Shown here piece after piece: positions 34,684 to 59,619 of a DNA stretch of 64,000 nt. Source of the DNA: Ashinkailepas kermadecensis. Taxonomy: Eukaryota; Arthropoda; Thecostraca; Neolepadidae. The stretch covers positions 680,001 through 744,000 of the forward strand of contig JAOTOM010005103.1 of assembly GCA_034440615.1 (NCBI GenBank). Direction: 5' to 3'. The translations under genes and the position numbers were made by a program. Within the stretch, counting starts at the first letter, position 1. Every line of letters begins with the position of its first letter. The notes under the pieces were generated by a model. The model had not been told where the DNA came from. It did not search any database and saw only the letters and a list, made by a program, of their open reading frames with translations.

Positions 34684-35165
34684 CTAGGTATCGATAAATG
34701 CGGCCTCTACAGCCTTCCTCCCAAATTTGTCCTTCAGATGGGTTATTTCACATGCCCCATCCCATCGCGGAAGGTGCCCTCCTTCTCCCCGTGAACTACC
34801 AGTGCGCTCCACATCCTGTGATACGCAAGATCGGCCCTGTGTTCCTGGACACGTTGTTGAAGAGAACGCTCTGTCGCACCAATATAAGCCTTCCCACACC
34901 CACTGCATGGGATCCTGTATACCACAGAACGACGCCTGCTCTCTCTAGGTTTAGGTATCGGTGCCCTGGCCCTGATTTTACGTCCTGACGATTCCACTAA
35001 CCTTATCCCCCCCCCCCCCATAAACTTCGACATGCCTGCCGCGGTGTGGGAAGGGGTCACCACTATACACTGATTATTCCCCAATTCGCACATCCTGCTA
35101 CCCCTCCTATGGATATCTAGAGTCTTCTCCTTCAGTCCTACGAGTATATCAAGAGAGTATATCAA
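34684..35165 (-). pseudogene. GIY-YIG endonuclease domain of a Penelope-like element, frameshifted
   Basis: The minus-strand ORF 35165-34743 (140 codons) carries VVYRIPCSGCGKAYIGATER at residues 81-100, the GIY-YIG core with YIG at 94-96, then SLQQRVQEHR. In this family the domain nicks target DNA for retrotransposition. The ORF ends soon after GDGMGHVK-like sequence, while the adjacent frame continues with HLKDKFGRKAVEAAFI, the usual end of the domain. A frameshift has therefore broken it, and no reverse transcriptase lies upstream. Confidence 0.85.
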
Positions 35166-35454
35166 GCTTTCTAAGCGTATCTATCAGAAAATTGATCTCC
35201 AAATCCTGTAGGCCCACACCCACACACACACACACACACACACATGGCGATGTGAATGCTATTGGATTTGGCATTCTCGAATGCCATCCATCCGTGGTTT
35301 TGTATATTCTGTTGTGTCGCCTTTCGCCATTGACGCAGTGTTTCGCACTATATCGTTCGTCAGCCCAGCGATAGGTTGCGATAAGTGTCACGTTTTGAAC
35401 GCAGGATTTCGAGTGCATTATTGTGTGTTTAAAGTTTTTAAATTTTGTAATGTG

Positions 35455-35491
35455 TCACCCTGAAGAAGGCCTATGGCCGAAACGTTGGTGA
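35455..35491 (+). ncRNA. Hammerhead ribozyme motif, Penelope type, intact core
   Basis: Stem I strand TCACC (35455-35459), core CTGAAGA (35460-35466), stem II GGCC-TAT-GGCC (35468-35478), GAAA (35479-35482), minimal stem III/cleavage segment CGTT (35483-35486) and stem I return GGTGA (35487-35491). All conserved core positions are present. The predicted cut is after the second T of CGTT. The very short stem III is typical of Penelope-element hammerheads, thought to act as dimers. Confidence 0.85.
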
Positions 35492-35558
35492 TTTGTTTGT
35501 TGGTGAAAATATAGTTTTTCTCACTGTACCACTTATGCATAACTTGTCCAAATAGTAT

Positions 35559-35560
<2 letters not shown>

Positions 35561-35622
<62 letters not shown>
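35561..35622. repeat. (AT)n microsatellite
   Basis: About 62 bp of AT just outside the right arm of the Penelope-like fragment. A shorter AT tract flanks the left arm. Confidence 0.96.
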
Positions 35623-35627
<5 letters not shown>

Positions 35628-35924
35628 GAGTGTGACCCAAGTCTACCATTATGCCTCTGTGCCGTCGGTTAGTAGATAATAACCTCATTTTTGCCATGTA
35701 TATGCGAAGATAAATAAGTATATGGTATGTGTTGACTTGCGCACACGTTCATCAAGAATGTTAATTTCATATAATTTATTCAATATTTCGAACTGAGTGA
35801 TACACCAGCCATTACGTGGGTGTAGCTGCGCACCGAGCGCTTCCATTGTTGAAGAGACATGCGCACGGAGTGTTTCCAGTGACATTTCGATTCAAACATA
35901 GTCCTTCTCATGCGCAAAGCTGCG

Positions 35925-36108
35925 AACCTAGTCTAACCGGGCCCAGCCGTCTACGAACATAATCTAACCGGGCCCAGCCGTCTACGAACCTAGTCTAACC
36001 GGGCCCAGCCGTCTATGAACCTAATCTAACCGGGCCCAGCCGTCTACGAACCTAGTCTAACCGGGCCCAGCCGTCTACGAACCTAATCTAACCGGGCCCA
36101 GCCGTCTT
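35925..36108. repeat. 31-bp minisatellite, about 6 copies
   Basis: Units contain TCTAACCGGGCCCAGCCGTC and TACGAACCTA, alternating AGTCTAACC and AATCTAACC. Confidence 0.95.
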
Positions 36109-36419
36109 ATCTCCTCCTTAAACGGCAACCTAAACCCCAGTCGGACATTTTGATAGTTGCCTGGCAGTATTAAATTTATTATTGACTGAATATATATATT
36201 GAATATATTTAATAGTCATATCAATAGTTCTCATATTAATAGTCATCTCAATTAAATAGTCATGTCATTATTTTATATATAATCTATTGGTAGTATTGAC
36301 GAATGGTCTGGACGAAGAAGCATTCTTTGAGTTGCATGCTCTACAAGAATTGTGCTAGGCATGGAACGAATGTCCTCCAAATATGGGTTCTGGCTGTTGC
36401 GTCATAATGACGTCAGCAT

Positions 36420-36670
36420 GACCGGCCATGGGGTTCGTGCCATGGGGTTCGTGCCATGGCGTCCGTGTCATGGAGTCCGTGCCATGAGGTCCGTACCATG
36501 GGGTTCGTGTCATGGGGTCGATACTGCGAACACTGGCCAACCTGCACACCTCGTACAGCGGCTAACACTTGCCAACCTGCACACCGCGTACAGCGGCTAA
36601 CACTTGCCAATCTGCACACCTCGTACAGCGGCTAACACTTGCCAACCTGCACACCGCGTACAGCGGCTAA
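36420..36670. repeat. Two short tandem arrays: 14-bp and about 35-bp
   Basis: 36420-36520 holds about seven CATGGGGTTCGTGC-like units. 36528-36670 holds about four units containing CTTGCCAACCTGCACACC and TACAGCGGCTAACA. Confidence 0.9.
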
Positions 36671-36852
36671 CAGCACAAGACCGGATCCTGCGGGGGCGTC
36701 CAGGTGTTCACTCGCCAACAGTGTAATCGATGGCGATATAACTCAATATTGTTCCTTCAGAAGTGTACACTGGGCTCCAGTTGGCACAGGCTGCAGCCGG
36801 ACGTTCACATTAGCTGTTAGCTAGGTTAGCTGTCAGCCAGCGTTTTTTACTT

Positions 36853-37070
36853 TCGTCTCTGTCTCTGTCTCTGTCTCTGTCTCTGTCTCTGTCTGTATCT
36901 GTCTCTGTCTCTGTCTCTGTCTCTGTCTCTGTCTCTGTCTCTGTCTCTGTCTCTGTCTCTGTCTCTGTCTCTGTCTCTGTCTCTGTCTCTGTCTCTGCCT
37001 CTGTCTCTGTATCTGTCTCTGTCTCTGTCTCTGTCTCTGTCTCTGTCTCTGTCTCTGTCTCTGTCTCTGT
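36853..37070. repeat. (CTCTGT)n hexanucleotide microsatellite
   Basis: About 36 copies with three interrupting variants (TGTATC, TGCCTC, TGTATC). The Thr-Glu or Asp-Arg ORFs across it are artefacts. Confidence 0.97.
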
Positions 37071-37074
37071 CATG

Positions 37075-38612
37075 ACATCTGCCACACATCTGCCATCTGC
37101 CACACTACCATCTGATCATACTGCAACACTGTCATCTGCCACACTGCCATCTGCCAGCTGCCTACACCGCCATCCATCTTACATCTGCCATTAGATCTGA
37201 CTTTTGCGTACTCTGGAGTCACACACCGGGTCAATTCGCGAGAAAAAGAGAAATTATCCCACTGTGCGTCGGCCACGCCGCCCAATGGTTCAGACAAGTG
37301 GCTTAACATAAGTTCAGACACAGCTGGCATCAGTTCAGACACAGCTGGCATCAGTTCAGACACAGCTGACAGCCACAGTTGCGACGACAAAGCGATGGAA
37401 GGTCACGAATATCAGGAGGTGGTTTCGTGTATCGCACAAATGCAACTCATCGATTTATTATCTTTGTTCCTCCATTTGTTTTCGATAGGCACTTTATGGC
37501 CGACGGCATGATATGCGTCCCAAAAACTCAGTAACAACTATGTGCTTGCGATGAGAAACTGGAACGGCGAGGAATGATTGAATGCATCGAAGTTTTCCCT
37601 TGCGTCAAGGATACCTAGACAAATATCCTTTGCACTTTTAGAACGCCTGCTAATTAGAAACACGTGTATCGGGAAGGCTAGGTAAGAATAGCTTGCTTAC
37701 AGATATGTTGCCTGTTTTATTGCAGTTGGGATATGCAATGGGCTGACATTTTGTGTTGATTCCTGACCTCAGACTACGCCTCCTCACCGATAATCTTCCA
37801 CACGTCAAACGGGGTCACGCTGGCACCTTGGGTGGCGGTGACCTTGGGTGGCGTCTTTCTAACACAAAGAAGCCTGCTGGACAATTTGTCGGCCACAATT
37901 GCAATTTCGGCGTCCACGGCTGTCCTGGAACACTACAAATCAATTAATTGCAAATTTTCCCGAGCATGTCACATATGCCGCTTGCTTGCTTCACTACATG
38001 TTGGCAGCATTGTCCGGGACAAGCGTCGGACGTACATCAAGTGGTGGCCTGTCTATCCAAAAACATGGCCTGTCTGTCCAAAAACACAATGAAACAAAAC
38101 GGTGAATGTACATCATCCACCGACTAACATTGACTGGCTTCAAGACAAAATAGCAATCTTGAGTTATATCATGAGCGTCAGCAAGTGGACTGTTCTGAAG
38201 TCCTTGCAGCTTATTCTTTGGTTGGTTATTTGGGCTTACGGGCGCATCGACTGCGTTGGTCATACAGCGCAGCTTATTCTTTGGAACAACGAACAAAAAA
38301 GTGCTGAGCTCAAAGCTGGACAGAATATGCAACTGCACAGTGACGAGATAAACACTTGTGTAACCGGAGGCGTCTGACTTCACATGCCTAGTGAACGGTG
38401 CACGCTTCGAGATAAAATGGTCTAGTCTATTGATTTGTTTTGTTGCGCTGGTGTGTTGTTTGTCCTTGCCGGCCGTGTGCTGACCTTGACCGCCAGCTGC
38501 GCCGGCCAGCCGGCAGGGCCGGGTCACGTGACCGGCGACCAATCAGGGCCGCCGGTGGGCGGGGCCAGGCTACGTCACGGCTGTGCCGCACACGGCAGGT
38601 TGGCGGGACTCA
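37075..38612. other. Non-coding stretch with minor repeats
   Basis: CATCTGCCACA words repeat at 37075-37160, and CAGTTCAGACACAGCTGGCA repeats three to four times at 37307-37376. The remainder has no recognisable gene; ORFs of up to 182 codons lack domains. Confidence 0.5.
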
Positions 38613-39139
38613 GGCCGACATCGGCTCTGGTGCAGGGCCCCTGACATGGCAACTGCGAGGGCCGAGTCCCCCACCAATCAGGACACCTCCCACTGACCAT
38701 CCAACCTCAGCTGAAACCGGCTCTGGTGCAGGGCCCCTGACATGGTAACTGCGAGGGCCGAGTCCCCCGCCAGTCAGGACACCTCCCACTGACCATCCAA
38801 CCTCAGCTGAAACCGGCTCTGGTGCAGGGCCCCTGACATGGTAACTGCGAGGGCCGAGTCCCCCACCAGTCAGGACACCTCCCACTGACCATCCAACCTC
38901 AGCTGAAACCGGCTCTGGTGCAGGGCCCCTGACATGGTAACTGCGAGGGCGGAGTCCCCCACCAGTCAGGACACCTCCCACTGACCATCCAACTTCAGCT
39001 GACACCGGCTCTGGTGCAGGGCCCCTGACATGGTAACTGCGAGGGCCGAGTCCCCCACCAGTCAGGACACCTCCCACTGACCATCCAACTTCAGCTGACA
39101 CCGGCTCTGGTGCAGGGCCCCTGACATGGTAACTGCGAG
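38613..39139. repeat. 96-bp minisatellite, about 5.5 copies
   Basis: Units contain CTGACATGGTAACTGCGAGG, ACACCTCCCACTGACCATCC and ACCGGCTCTGGTGCAGGGCC. Copies are over 95% alike by eye. The minus strand is open for 180 codons (32-residue repeat) because 96 is a multiple of three. The last unit stops exactly where the retroelement tail begins. Confidence 0.96.
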
Positions 39140-39143
39140 CTCC

Positions 39144-39296
39144 AGGTACCACGATGCCGCACAGAATTCGCGCCGCTCCTTCATACCGAGAGCTTACCGG
39201 ACGTGGAACAATCTGCCTCCGGATGTGAGGGACTCAGGTGGCTACACTGTTTTCAGACGGAGGCTTTCGGCCATGCTGCGCATGTCCGGGCTCTAA
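39144..39296 (+). pseudogene. Non-LTR retrotransposon reverse-transcriptase C-terminal tail
   Basis: The frame reads RYHDAAQNSRRSFIPRAYRT, then WNNLPPDVRDSG and FRRRLSAML, to TAA. SFIPRxxRxWNxLPxxV followed by FRRRL is the recurrent end of the ORF of CR1/Jockey-like non-LTR elements. Only the last 50 codons remain and the upstream side is the 96-bp array, so this is a 5'-truncated copy. Confidence 0.8.
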
Positions 39297-39672
39297 TTTC
39301 CGGCCTCCGGAACATCGCTTACATCAGCACTGTGATGCCACTCGTTGTTATCGTGTATGCTCGTGATGATGGGTTGTGCTGCACATTAGTGCACTTCTGT
39401 GACGGAAACTGAAAAACCCTGCTCGGGAGGATCCGAAATACATTACATTACGTGTGACGTCACGTTGTGCTCTCGCAGCGTGGCGTCCATTCGGCGCCAT
39501 TTTGAAACCGGTTGGCCTCTTTCGAATTCACCGCTCGTGATATGCGGTTTATATTATTCGTATTTTATATTAACTGTACCTCGGAAGTGTTCTGGTGCGG
39601 TGGTCACGTTATGTACAAGTAATTCAAATGTGAACGTGAGGTCATTTTTTAACCTTACCGAAATACAATGAA

Positions 39673-39722
39673 CTGATGACGATCCCGTGAAGGGATTGAA
39701 CCCGGTTTTCATCAAAACCATC
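39673..39722 (+). ncRNA. Hammerhead-like fold, degenerate
   Basis: CTGATGA (39673-39679) is followed by a GATCCC/GGGATT hairpin (39681-39697), GAAC (expected GAAA) and a second perfect hairpin GGTTTT-CATC-AAAACC (39704-39719), then ATC. Core order and hairpins match a hammerhead, but GAAA is altered and stem I is weak (four pairs, two of them wobbles). It may mark the 3' end of a retroelement. Confidence 0.35.
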
Positions 39723-42700
39723 TTTGACTAAGTGCTTGAGCTGACCGTCATCGTTATTATACATCCCGTAGTCAAAAACAGTAATAATAATTATTTGTAT
39801 TTATTGGCTAAGCAGGCATTACATGTTCCACCTTAGCGATTTAGATTCACTCCTAATTACATTTTACTGCTACTGCTAATGATGAAATAAATAAGAATGC
39901 AGCAAGTGTGACTAATATTATACGGAGCGAAGCGAGAGTTGCAGGCACTTGCAAGAATCTATTAGAACTACTAGAAGTTGTCAGCGCCACTAGTTATTCG
40001 CACACCATCTTCGTCTGTCGAATGCTTGCGGTCAGTGATGTAGGAACCCGTAGAATGTGCAAAGCCAACATTGTTACCTCATATTTATTCACATTTACAC
40101 TGCGAGTAATACGTTAACAACGGATGGCAGTGAAATTGGAAATAATGCATCTTGCTTGTCTTGGTGGTTTTCATTGGGGTCGGTTTGTGAAACTACCGAC
40201 TGAGTATGTCGTCGCTGTGCTGCGGTAAGAAGCTTAGGATTTTAATTCGTAGCCAATATCTTACACATGCCATGCACGTGTTGGAAGCTGCCTCTCATTC
40301 AAAATTGAAGCGGCTTCGTCAATACGGATCGCGCAAAATCATGGGCACATCGTACACCAAAGTACCAGGATAGGAAAACGGAACAAAGCACGTGACGCCG
40401 CTTTTCCACTACGCAAACTGAACACAAATAATCGATGTAGCTACTTCACCACCAGAATAAACAGAAGAGCCAGCTAGTTCCTTTTCCTCGGGTGTCCATC
40501 TCGTAGAAATGTCAACCATGTAGGAAAATCTATACGGTTTCTTCACCACTGATCTAATGAAGGATGAGCGGATAGAGCTAGGCTGATTCACAGTGCCATC
40601 ACAACAAGCCAGAGCCACACAGCCAACTGCGCAGCAGATCGCATGGCAGCAAGTCGCCAATTCCTATTTACATTCGCACTACAGAAGCCAGCATTTCTGA
40701 TTAGCATGCGTCTTAAAGCGAGGCCGACAAATACAGCGCTTAGCTCGTCAGCCTAGTCACGACACATATGAAGACTACCTAAGCAGCAGGTCATAGAGTG
40801 ACACTTCGCTAAGTCGCTCGCGTGTACGTAAGCCGATAACAGATATAAAATGTCACCGACTCTGAATCACGCTGCTCTTTTTCGGCGCTTCGACATTCCT
40901 GACAGCCACACACACGTTGAGCTCACATTTGCCGAGCCCATGCCAGCTAAGCAGACCGGGTAAAGCACAACTACCACCCCAGCCACAGCATATCAATGTC
41001 ACTGTAACTGTGGGTGAAGCTGGGTAGCTTCTGGCTGGACAGATCAATGCTACGATTTGAATTTCGTTCGCCACTTCAGACCTGGTGTCGTTCGCGTCTG
41101 GCCACCAGGGGATGGTGACGTCACATCCACTCATTGGTTGGATGCGCCTACTGAAAGTTCAGAAGAGCGAATCTTCCCGGTGACAATAATGTCCCGCTTG
41201 AGAACGAAGTATCGGCGGAACGGCAGAAGCACCGAAGCAACTTAAATATGTGTGGGACGGTACCAACTGCACCCCGCACGCTAGCCGTCTGTTCCTGGGC
41301 AGACAACTGCGAGAAAAGAATCTAACGTCGACTCAGATCGTATCAGTTTCGCCCACTATGCACCTATATGATGACCAAATATCTGGCAAGAGCGGTGGGT
41401 GCAACAGATGAGTAGCATTCTTACAAAACGTCACGTGTACCTGCACCCCTACCTGCACCTGTACCGTCACCTGTACCGCATCTGCAAAGCCTTTCATCAG
41501 GCTCGTACCGCAACATTTAAGTCACGTCCACACTGAGAGCGATCCTCCACATCCACTTAATATCTACTGCTGGACAATTACAACAGTCATTAATGACAGA
41601 CCCATGCTGAAATATGCAAATGCACAGAAAGCGCTGAAGATAAATACATCATCAAAATAGCAGTTCGATTTGGCGCCAATTCATAACATTGCAAATAGGC
41701 TCTATTCAAGCACGGATCAGAATTGTTACACACATGTATGAGATATAAACACCGCATAAAAATCGATTCAAGAAGGTACTTCAACATAGCGCGTGCTCTT
41801 AATCAGAAAGTGACTCATTTCGAATAAGAGGTGTTTATACCGATCGCATTTTCTACAAAAACACTCACACTTATTAAATATGAAACCACGGGTATGATCC
41901 ATACATAAACACCATCGGTGGCCAGAGCTGCACCTTTTGAGAACTCAGAGCGAATGCACACAGCAGTGAGGTCAGGCGGTATTGACATACAAGCAAAATA
42001 TAGAGCGGGAATCACTGGTCGGCTTCGCTCTCATTTCAACTCTCTGTGGAGTTGCCCAGGTAAACGGACATGAAACATTCACATCGCTGCTGGTCTCCCG
42101 TCTCACGCATTGTCAGAGGTGGAAACGCTCATTGGTTGGCTCGAGTGTGACGTCACTGGTCGATGACGTCACCGCCTCAGGCCGGTTGTTCGTCGTCGAC
42201 GTTTCTGCAGAGGCAGATTGTGAACAGCATGCCGAACACCTGAAACGGTTACGATGTTGTAGGCGCAATGTAAACAAGGATTCCGTGTGGTTACCTCCCT
42301 CGAAAGAAACACTTGTTGGTGTGGTTTTCTTGGACAAGCATGAGAAGGGATGAAAATGATACTCGTGGCATGCTTGCCTTCCGAATTGTTTGTTTGGTAG
42401 GAAGCTGATCTTATGCGAATTATTATATTCAGGTTATCAAAATAGGCGTGGTGAGTATATGGTGAAGGCCACATAAGTTGGTTATAACTAACACGAGCAG
42501 CAATGCTCCCTTCTAATGTCTCTGTAGCTTCTTCGCCCCTTCTCGCCCATCTGTTCCAGCTATTCCGAGGTTACTGCAATCATTATTCGTCAGCAGTAGA
42601 ATGGCAATCCAATGCATTCCCATATGATTGCTCAGTATCCATAATTAGGAGATACTATGCGAAGAAAAGCATAAACAGTAGCGGTCATAGATTTTGACCT

Positions 42701-42754
42701 AACACAAAACACTTTTTGCGAGAGAGATTGCTAGATGACCGCTCCCTGCTCTTT

Positions 42755-42782
42755 TCACACACACACACACACACACACACAC
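42755..42782. repeat. (CA)n microsatellite
   Basis: About 28 bp of CA. Confidence 0.95.
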
Positions 42783-43044
42783 CTGTAAGGGGTAGCCTCT
42801 GTCACGTGGTGAAATTGTGTTAACACACACAATTAAGGCAGCTGACAGGTGGTGGATTCGGTCGCCACGCCCCCTCACATGAGGCATGCTAGAGAGGCGT
42901 CAGCAGTGGGTTTGGTTTTACGATTCCGGGAGCGTGGTATGCACACCTTAGATCCAGGATTCGAAATGAAAGATCAGCACTGGACACCATTGCCAAGAGG
43001 GGAGACCATTGCCAAGAATGAGCACAAGCGTCGTTTACACTTAC

Positions 43045-57151
<14,107 letters not shown>

Positions 57152-57585
57152 CTGCAAACAGCACACGTGACGTGCATATTGTGCGACATTGTGTACATCC
57201 ACACTCCAAGTTATGTTTCCACACGTGACTTCCAGTCATCACACACATATTTCGCGAGTGTTCACAGGGAGACTCAGCATATATGTAAATTACACTTGCA
57301 TTTGCATTCCGATAACATCCGATAACATAAGAGGTGAATAGAGCAGATTTGATTTTGTGTCTGTGATGCCATTCTGACGTCATGTGAACACCCACGTCAC
57401 CATCAGTAACACGCTATAGCAGGGCCTATCACGAACGGATCTTATGTGGAGAGAGTGTGGGTGCTGCACGTGGACGTAGGAACCGCGGGGAAGGGGAGGC
57501 AGAAAGGGTAGCATCACCCATTACACACTTTGAGTAAATTTAATATTGATCATGTGGTAGCTTTGCATGGAAAGAATCCACTATG
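57152..57585. other. Sequence upstream of the first recognised tetraspanin exon
   Basis: No exon with TM1 or TM2 character is visible. Only short ORFs. Confidence 0.45.
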
Positions 57586-57587
57586 AA

Positions 57588-57885
57588 ATGGCTCGGCTCT
57601 TACAACCCTCCAACATTGGGACAGTTACTACACCTCTGGTGTGCCAACTTTGTCACAGTTCCTACGCTTCTAGAGTGGTAACTTTCGCACAGTTCCTACG
57701 CCTCTGGAGCGGTAACTTTGACACATTTACTACGCCTCTGATGTGGCAACTTTGGCACAGTTTCTACGCCTCTGTTGCGGTAACTTTGGCATAGTTCCTA
57801 CACCTCTGTTGCGGTAACTTTGACACATTTCCTACGCCTCTGATGTGGCAACTTTGGCACGGTTTCTACGCCTCTAGTGTGGCAG
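57588..57885. repeat. About 35-bp repeat, TTTCCTACGCCTCTGATGTG type
   Basis: About eight imperfect units containing CTACGCCTCTG and GGTAACTTTGGCACAG. Confidence 0.9.
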
Positions 57886-58069
57886 TTCCTCAGAGCATCT
57901 ATATTCTTATTCAGCTTACCTCCGCTCCCCTCCCCTCCATCACCACACCACCACCACCATCATGTGTTAACTTAAGCGCCCCCAGGACGCGACGATCGCT
58001 TGGTTTCGTCGTTGTCGCCGTCATCGCCCTGCACGCCGGGGCATTTCATGGAAAGAGCAGCGGTTTATC

Positions 58070-58733
58070 CGCGGTTACCAGCAGAGGGCGGGAGGGGTTA
58101 CCAGCAGAGGGCGGGAGAGGCTACCAGCAGGAGGGGTTACCAGCAGAGGGCGGGAGGGTTACCAGCAGAGGGCGGGAGAGGTTACCAGCAGAGGGCGGGG
58201 AGAGGTTACCAGCAGAGGGCGGGAGGGGTTACCAGCAGAGGGCGGGAGGGGTTACCAGCCGAGGGCGGGAGGGGTTACCAGCAGAGGGCGGGAGGGGTTA
58301 CCAGTCAGCAGAGGGCGGGAGGGGTTACCAGCAGAGGGCGGGAGAGGTTACCAGCAGAGGGCGGGAGGGGTTACCAGCAGAGGGGGGGGTTACCAGCAGA
58401 GGGCGGGAGGGGTTACCAGCAGAGGGCGGGAGGGGTTACCAGCAGAGGGCGGGAGGGGTTACCAGCAGAGGGCGGGAGGGGTTACCAGCAGAGGGCGGGA
58501 GGGGTTACCAGCAGAGGGCGGGAGGGGTTACCAGCAGAGGGCGGGAGGGGTTACCAGAGGGGAGAGGTTACCAGCAGAGGGCGGGAGGGGTTACCAGCAG
58601 AGGGCGGGAGAGGTTACCAGCAGAGGGCGGGAGGGGTTACCAGCAGAGGGCGGGAGGGGTTACCAGCAGAGGGCGGGAGGCGTTACCAGCAGAGGGCGGG
58701 AGAGGTTACCAGCAGAGGGCGGGAGGCGCGCCG
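58070..58733 (+). repeat. 23-bp minisatellite made of CTCF-like motifs, about 28 copies
   Basis: Units read GTTACCAGCAGAGGGCGGGA plus GGG. Nearly every unit contains CCAGCAGAGGGCGG, which fits the metazoan CTCF core CCASYAGRKGGCRS at every position. A few units are truncated or altered (58258, 58302, 58383, 58556). Gly/Arg-rich ORFs of over 300 codons are repeat shadows. Confidence 0.96.
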
Positions 58734-58794
58734 CCCCACGCCCTCCCTCGTTAGAAACCGCCCGGCGTCTGATGGATGGACCAGCGGCCGCCGG

Positions 58795-59435
58795 ATGGTT
58801 ACAGCTGTAGCTGTAGCCACCGATCGCTGTACAACCAACGGCTATAGATGGTTGTATATTATAGCTGTAGCCACCGATCGCTGTACAACCAACGGCCACT
58901 GGCTATATGTGGTTATATATTGCAGAGGGCAGCCACTAATCGCTGTACAACCAACGGCCACTGGCTATATGTGGTTATGTATTATATATGCAGCCACTGA
59001 TCGCTGTATAACCAGCGACTATGGATGGTAATATATTATAGCTGTAGCCACCGATCGCTGTATAACCAGCGGCCACTGGCTATGGATGGATATATAGTAT
59101 AGCTGTAGCCACCGATCGCTGTACAACCAACGGCCACCAGCTATATGTGGTTATATATTATAACTGTAGCCACCGATCGTTGTATAACCAACGGCCACTG
59201 GCTATATGTGGTTATATATTATAACTGTAGCCACCGATCGTTGTATAACCAACGGCCACTGGCTATGTGTGGCTATGTTTTATTGCTGTAGCCACCGGTC
59301 GCTGTACAACCAACGGCCACTGGCTATATGTGGCTACATAGTATAGCTGTAGCCACCGATCGTTGTACAACCAACGGCCACTGACTATAGATGGTTATAT
59401 GTTATAGCTGTAGCCACCGATCGCTGTACAATCGC
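58795..59435. repeat. About 61-bp minisatellite, about 10 copies
   Basis: Units contain TAGCTGTAGCCACCGATCGC, TGTACAACCAACGGCCACTG and GCTATATGTGGTTATAT, with moderate divergence. Confidence 0.95.
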
Positions 59436-59619
59436 GTTAAAAAAATACGCTTTGCATTGCCAGGTGGTCGGCCGCCGCAAACCGTGTTAAGCGGGTTAGT
59501 CTAGCCTGCCAGTTTTGGGTGAAATCCTCGCGATATGGCTCTCGGGTCTCAAGCGAATTTGAGCCTTATAGGGAAGGCTGGTCAGTGGTCACCCTGCCAG
59601 TGACAACGGTGGGCGTCTG

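Larger units (their letters stand above)
34237..35542 (-). mobile_element. Penelope-like element fragment with inverted arms
   Basis: Two arms of about 330-340 bp (34237-34577 and 35205-35542) are inverted copies. Both carry the GCACTCGAAATCCTGCGTTC stretch, a GT/CA tract at the inner end, and a hammerhead motif near the outer end, and each abuts an AT microsatellite. The centre holds a minus-strand GIY-YIG remnant. Endonuclease-bearing Penelope-like elements with repeated hammerhead-containing ends (pLTRs) are an established family; the missing reverse transcriptase means this is a truncated copy. I cannot see a target duplication because of the AT tracts. Confidence 0.85.
39297..43044. other. 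Region beyond the last recognised tetraspanin exon
   Basis: It should contain the last tetraspanin exon if the gene ends within the window. The only candidate I see is minus 40674-40409, with cysteine-rich CCHAICCAVGCVALACC after a weak acceptor and ending in a stop; I do not trust it. Pairs of TGACGTCA sites occur near 41118 and 42148-42168. Confidence 0.45.

Noticed and set aside
36810..37103. Thr-Glu / Asp-Arg repeat ORF
   Set aside because: Translation of the CTCTGT hexamer; no flanking coding sequence.
40409..40674. Possible last tetraspanin exon with CCHAICCAVGCVALACC
   Set aside because: Cysteine-rich hydrophobic start is suggestive, but the acceptor (aatgtaaatag) lacks a pyrimidine tract, third-position GC is low, and the phase fit is not informative. 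Left out as a gene feature.
58000..59031. Gly/Arg/Gln-rich ORF of 343 codons
   Set aside because: Produced by the 23-bp array, which is open in several frames; no domain and no sensible splice context.
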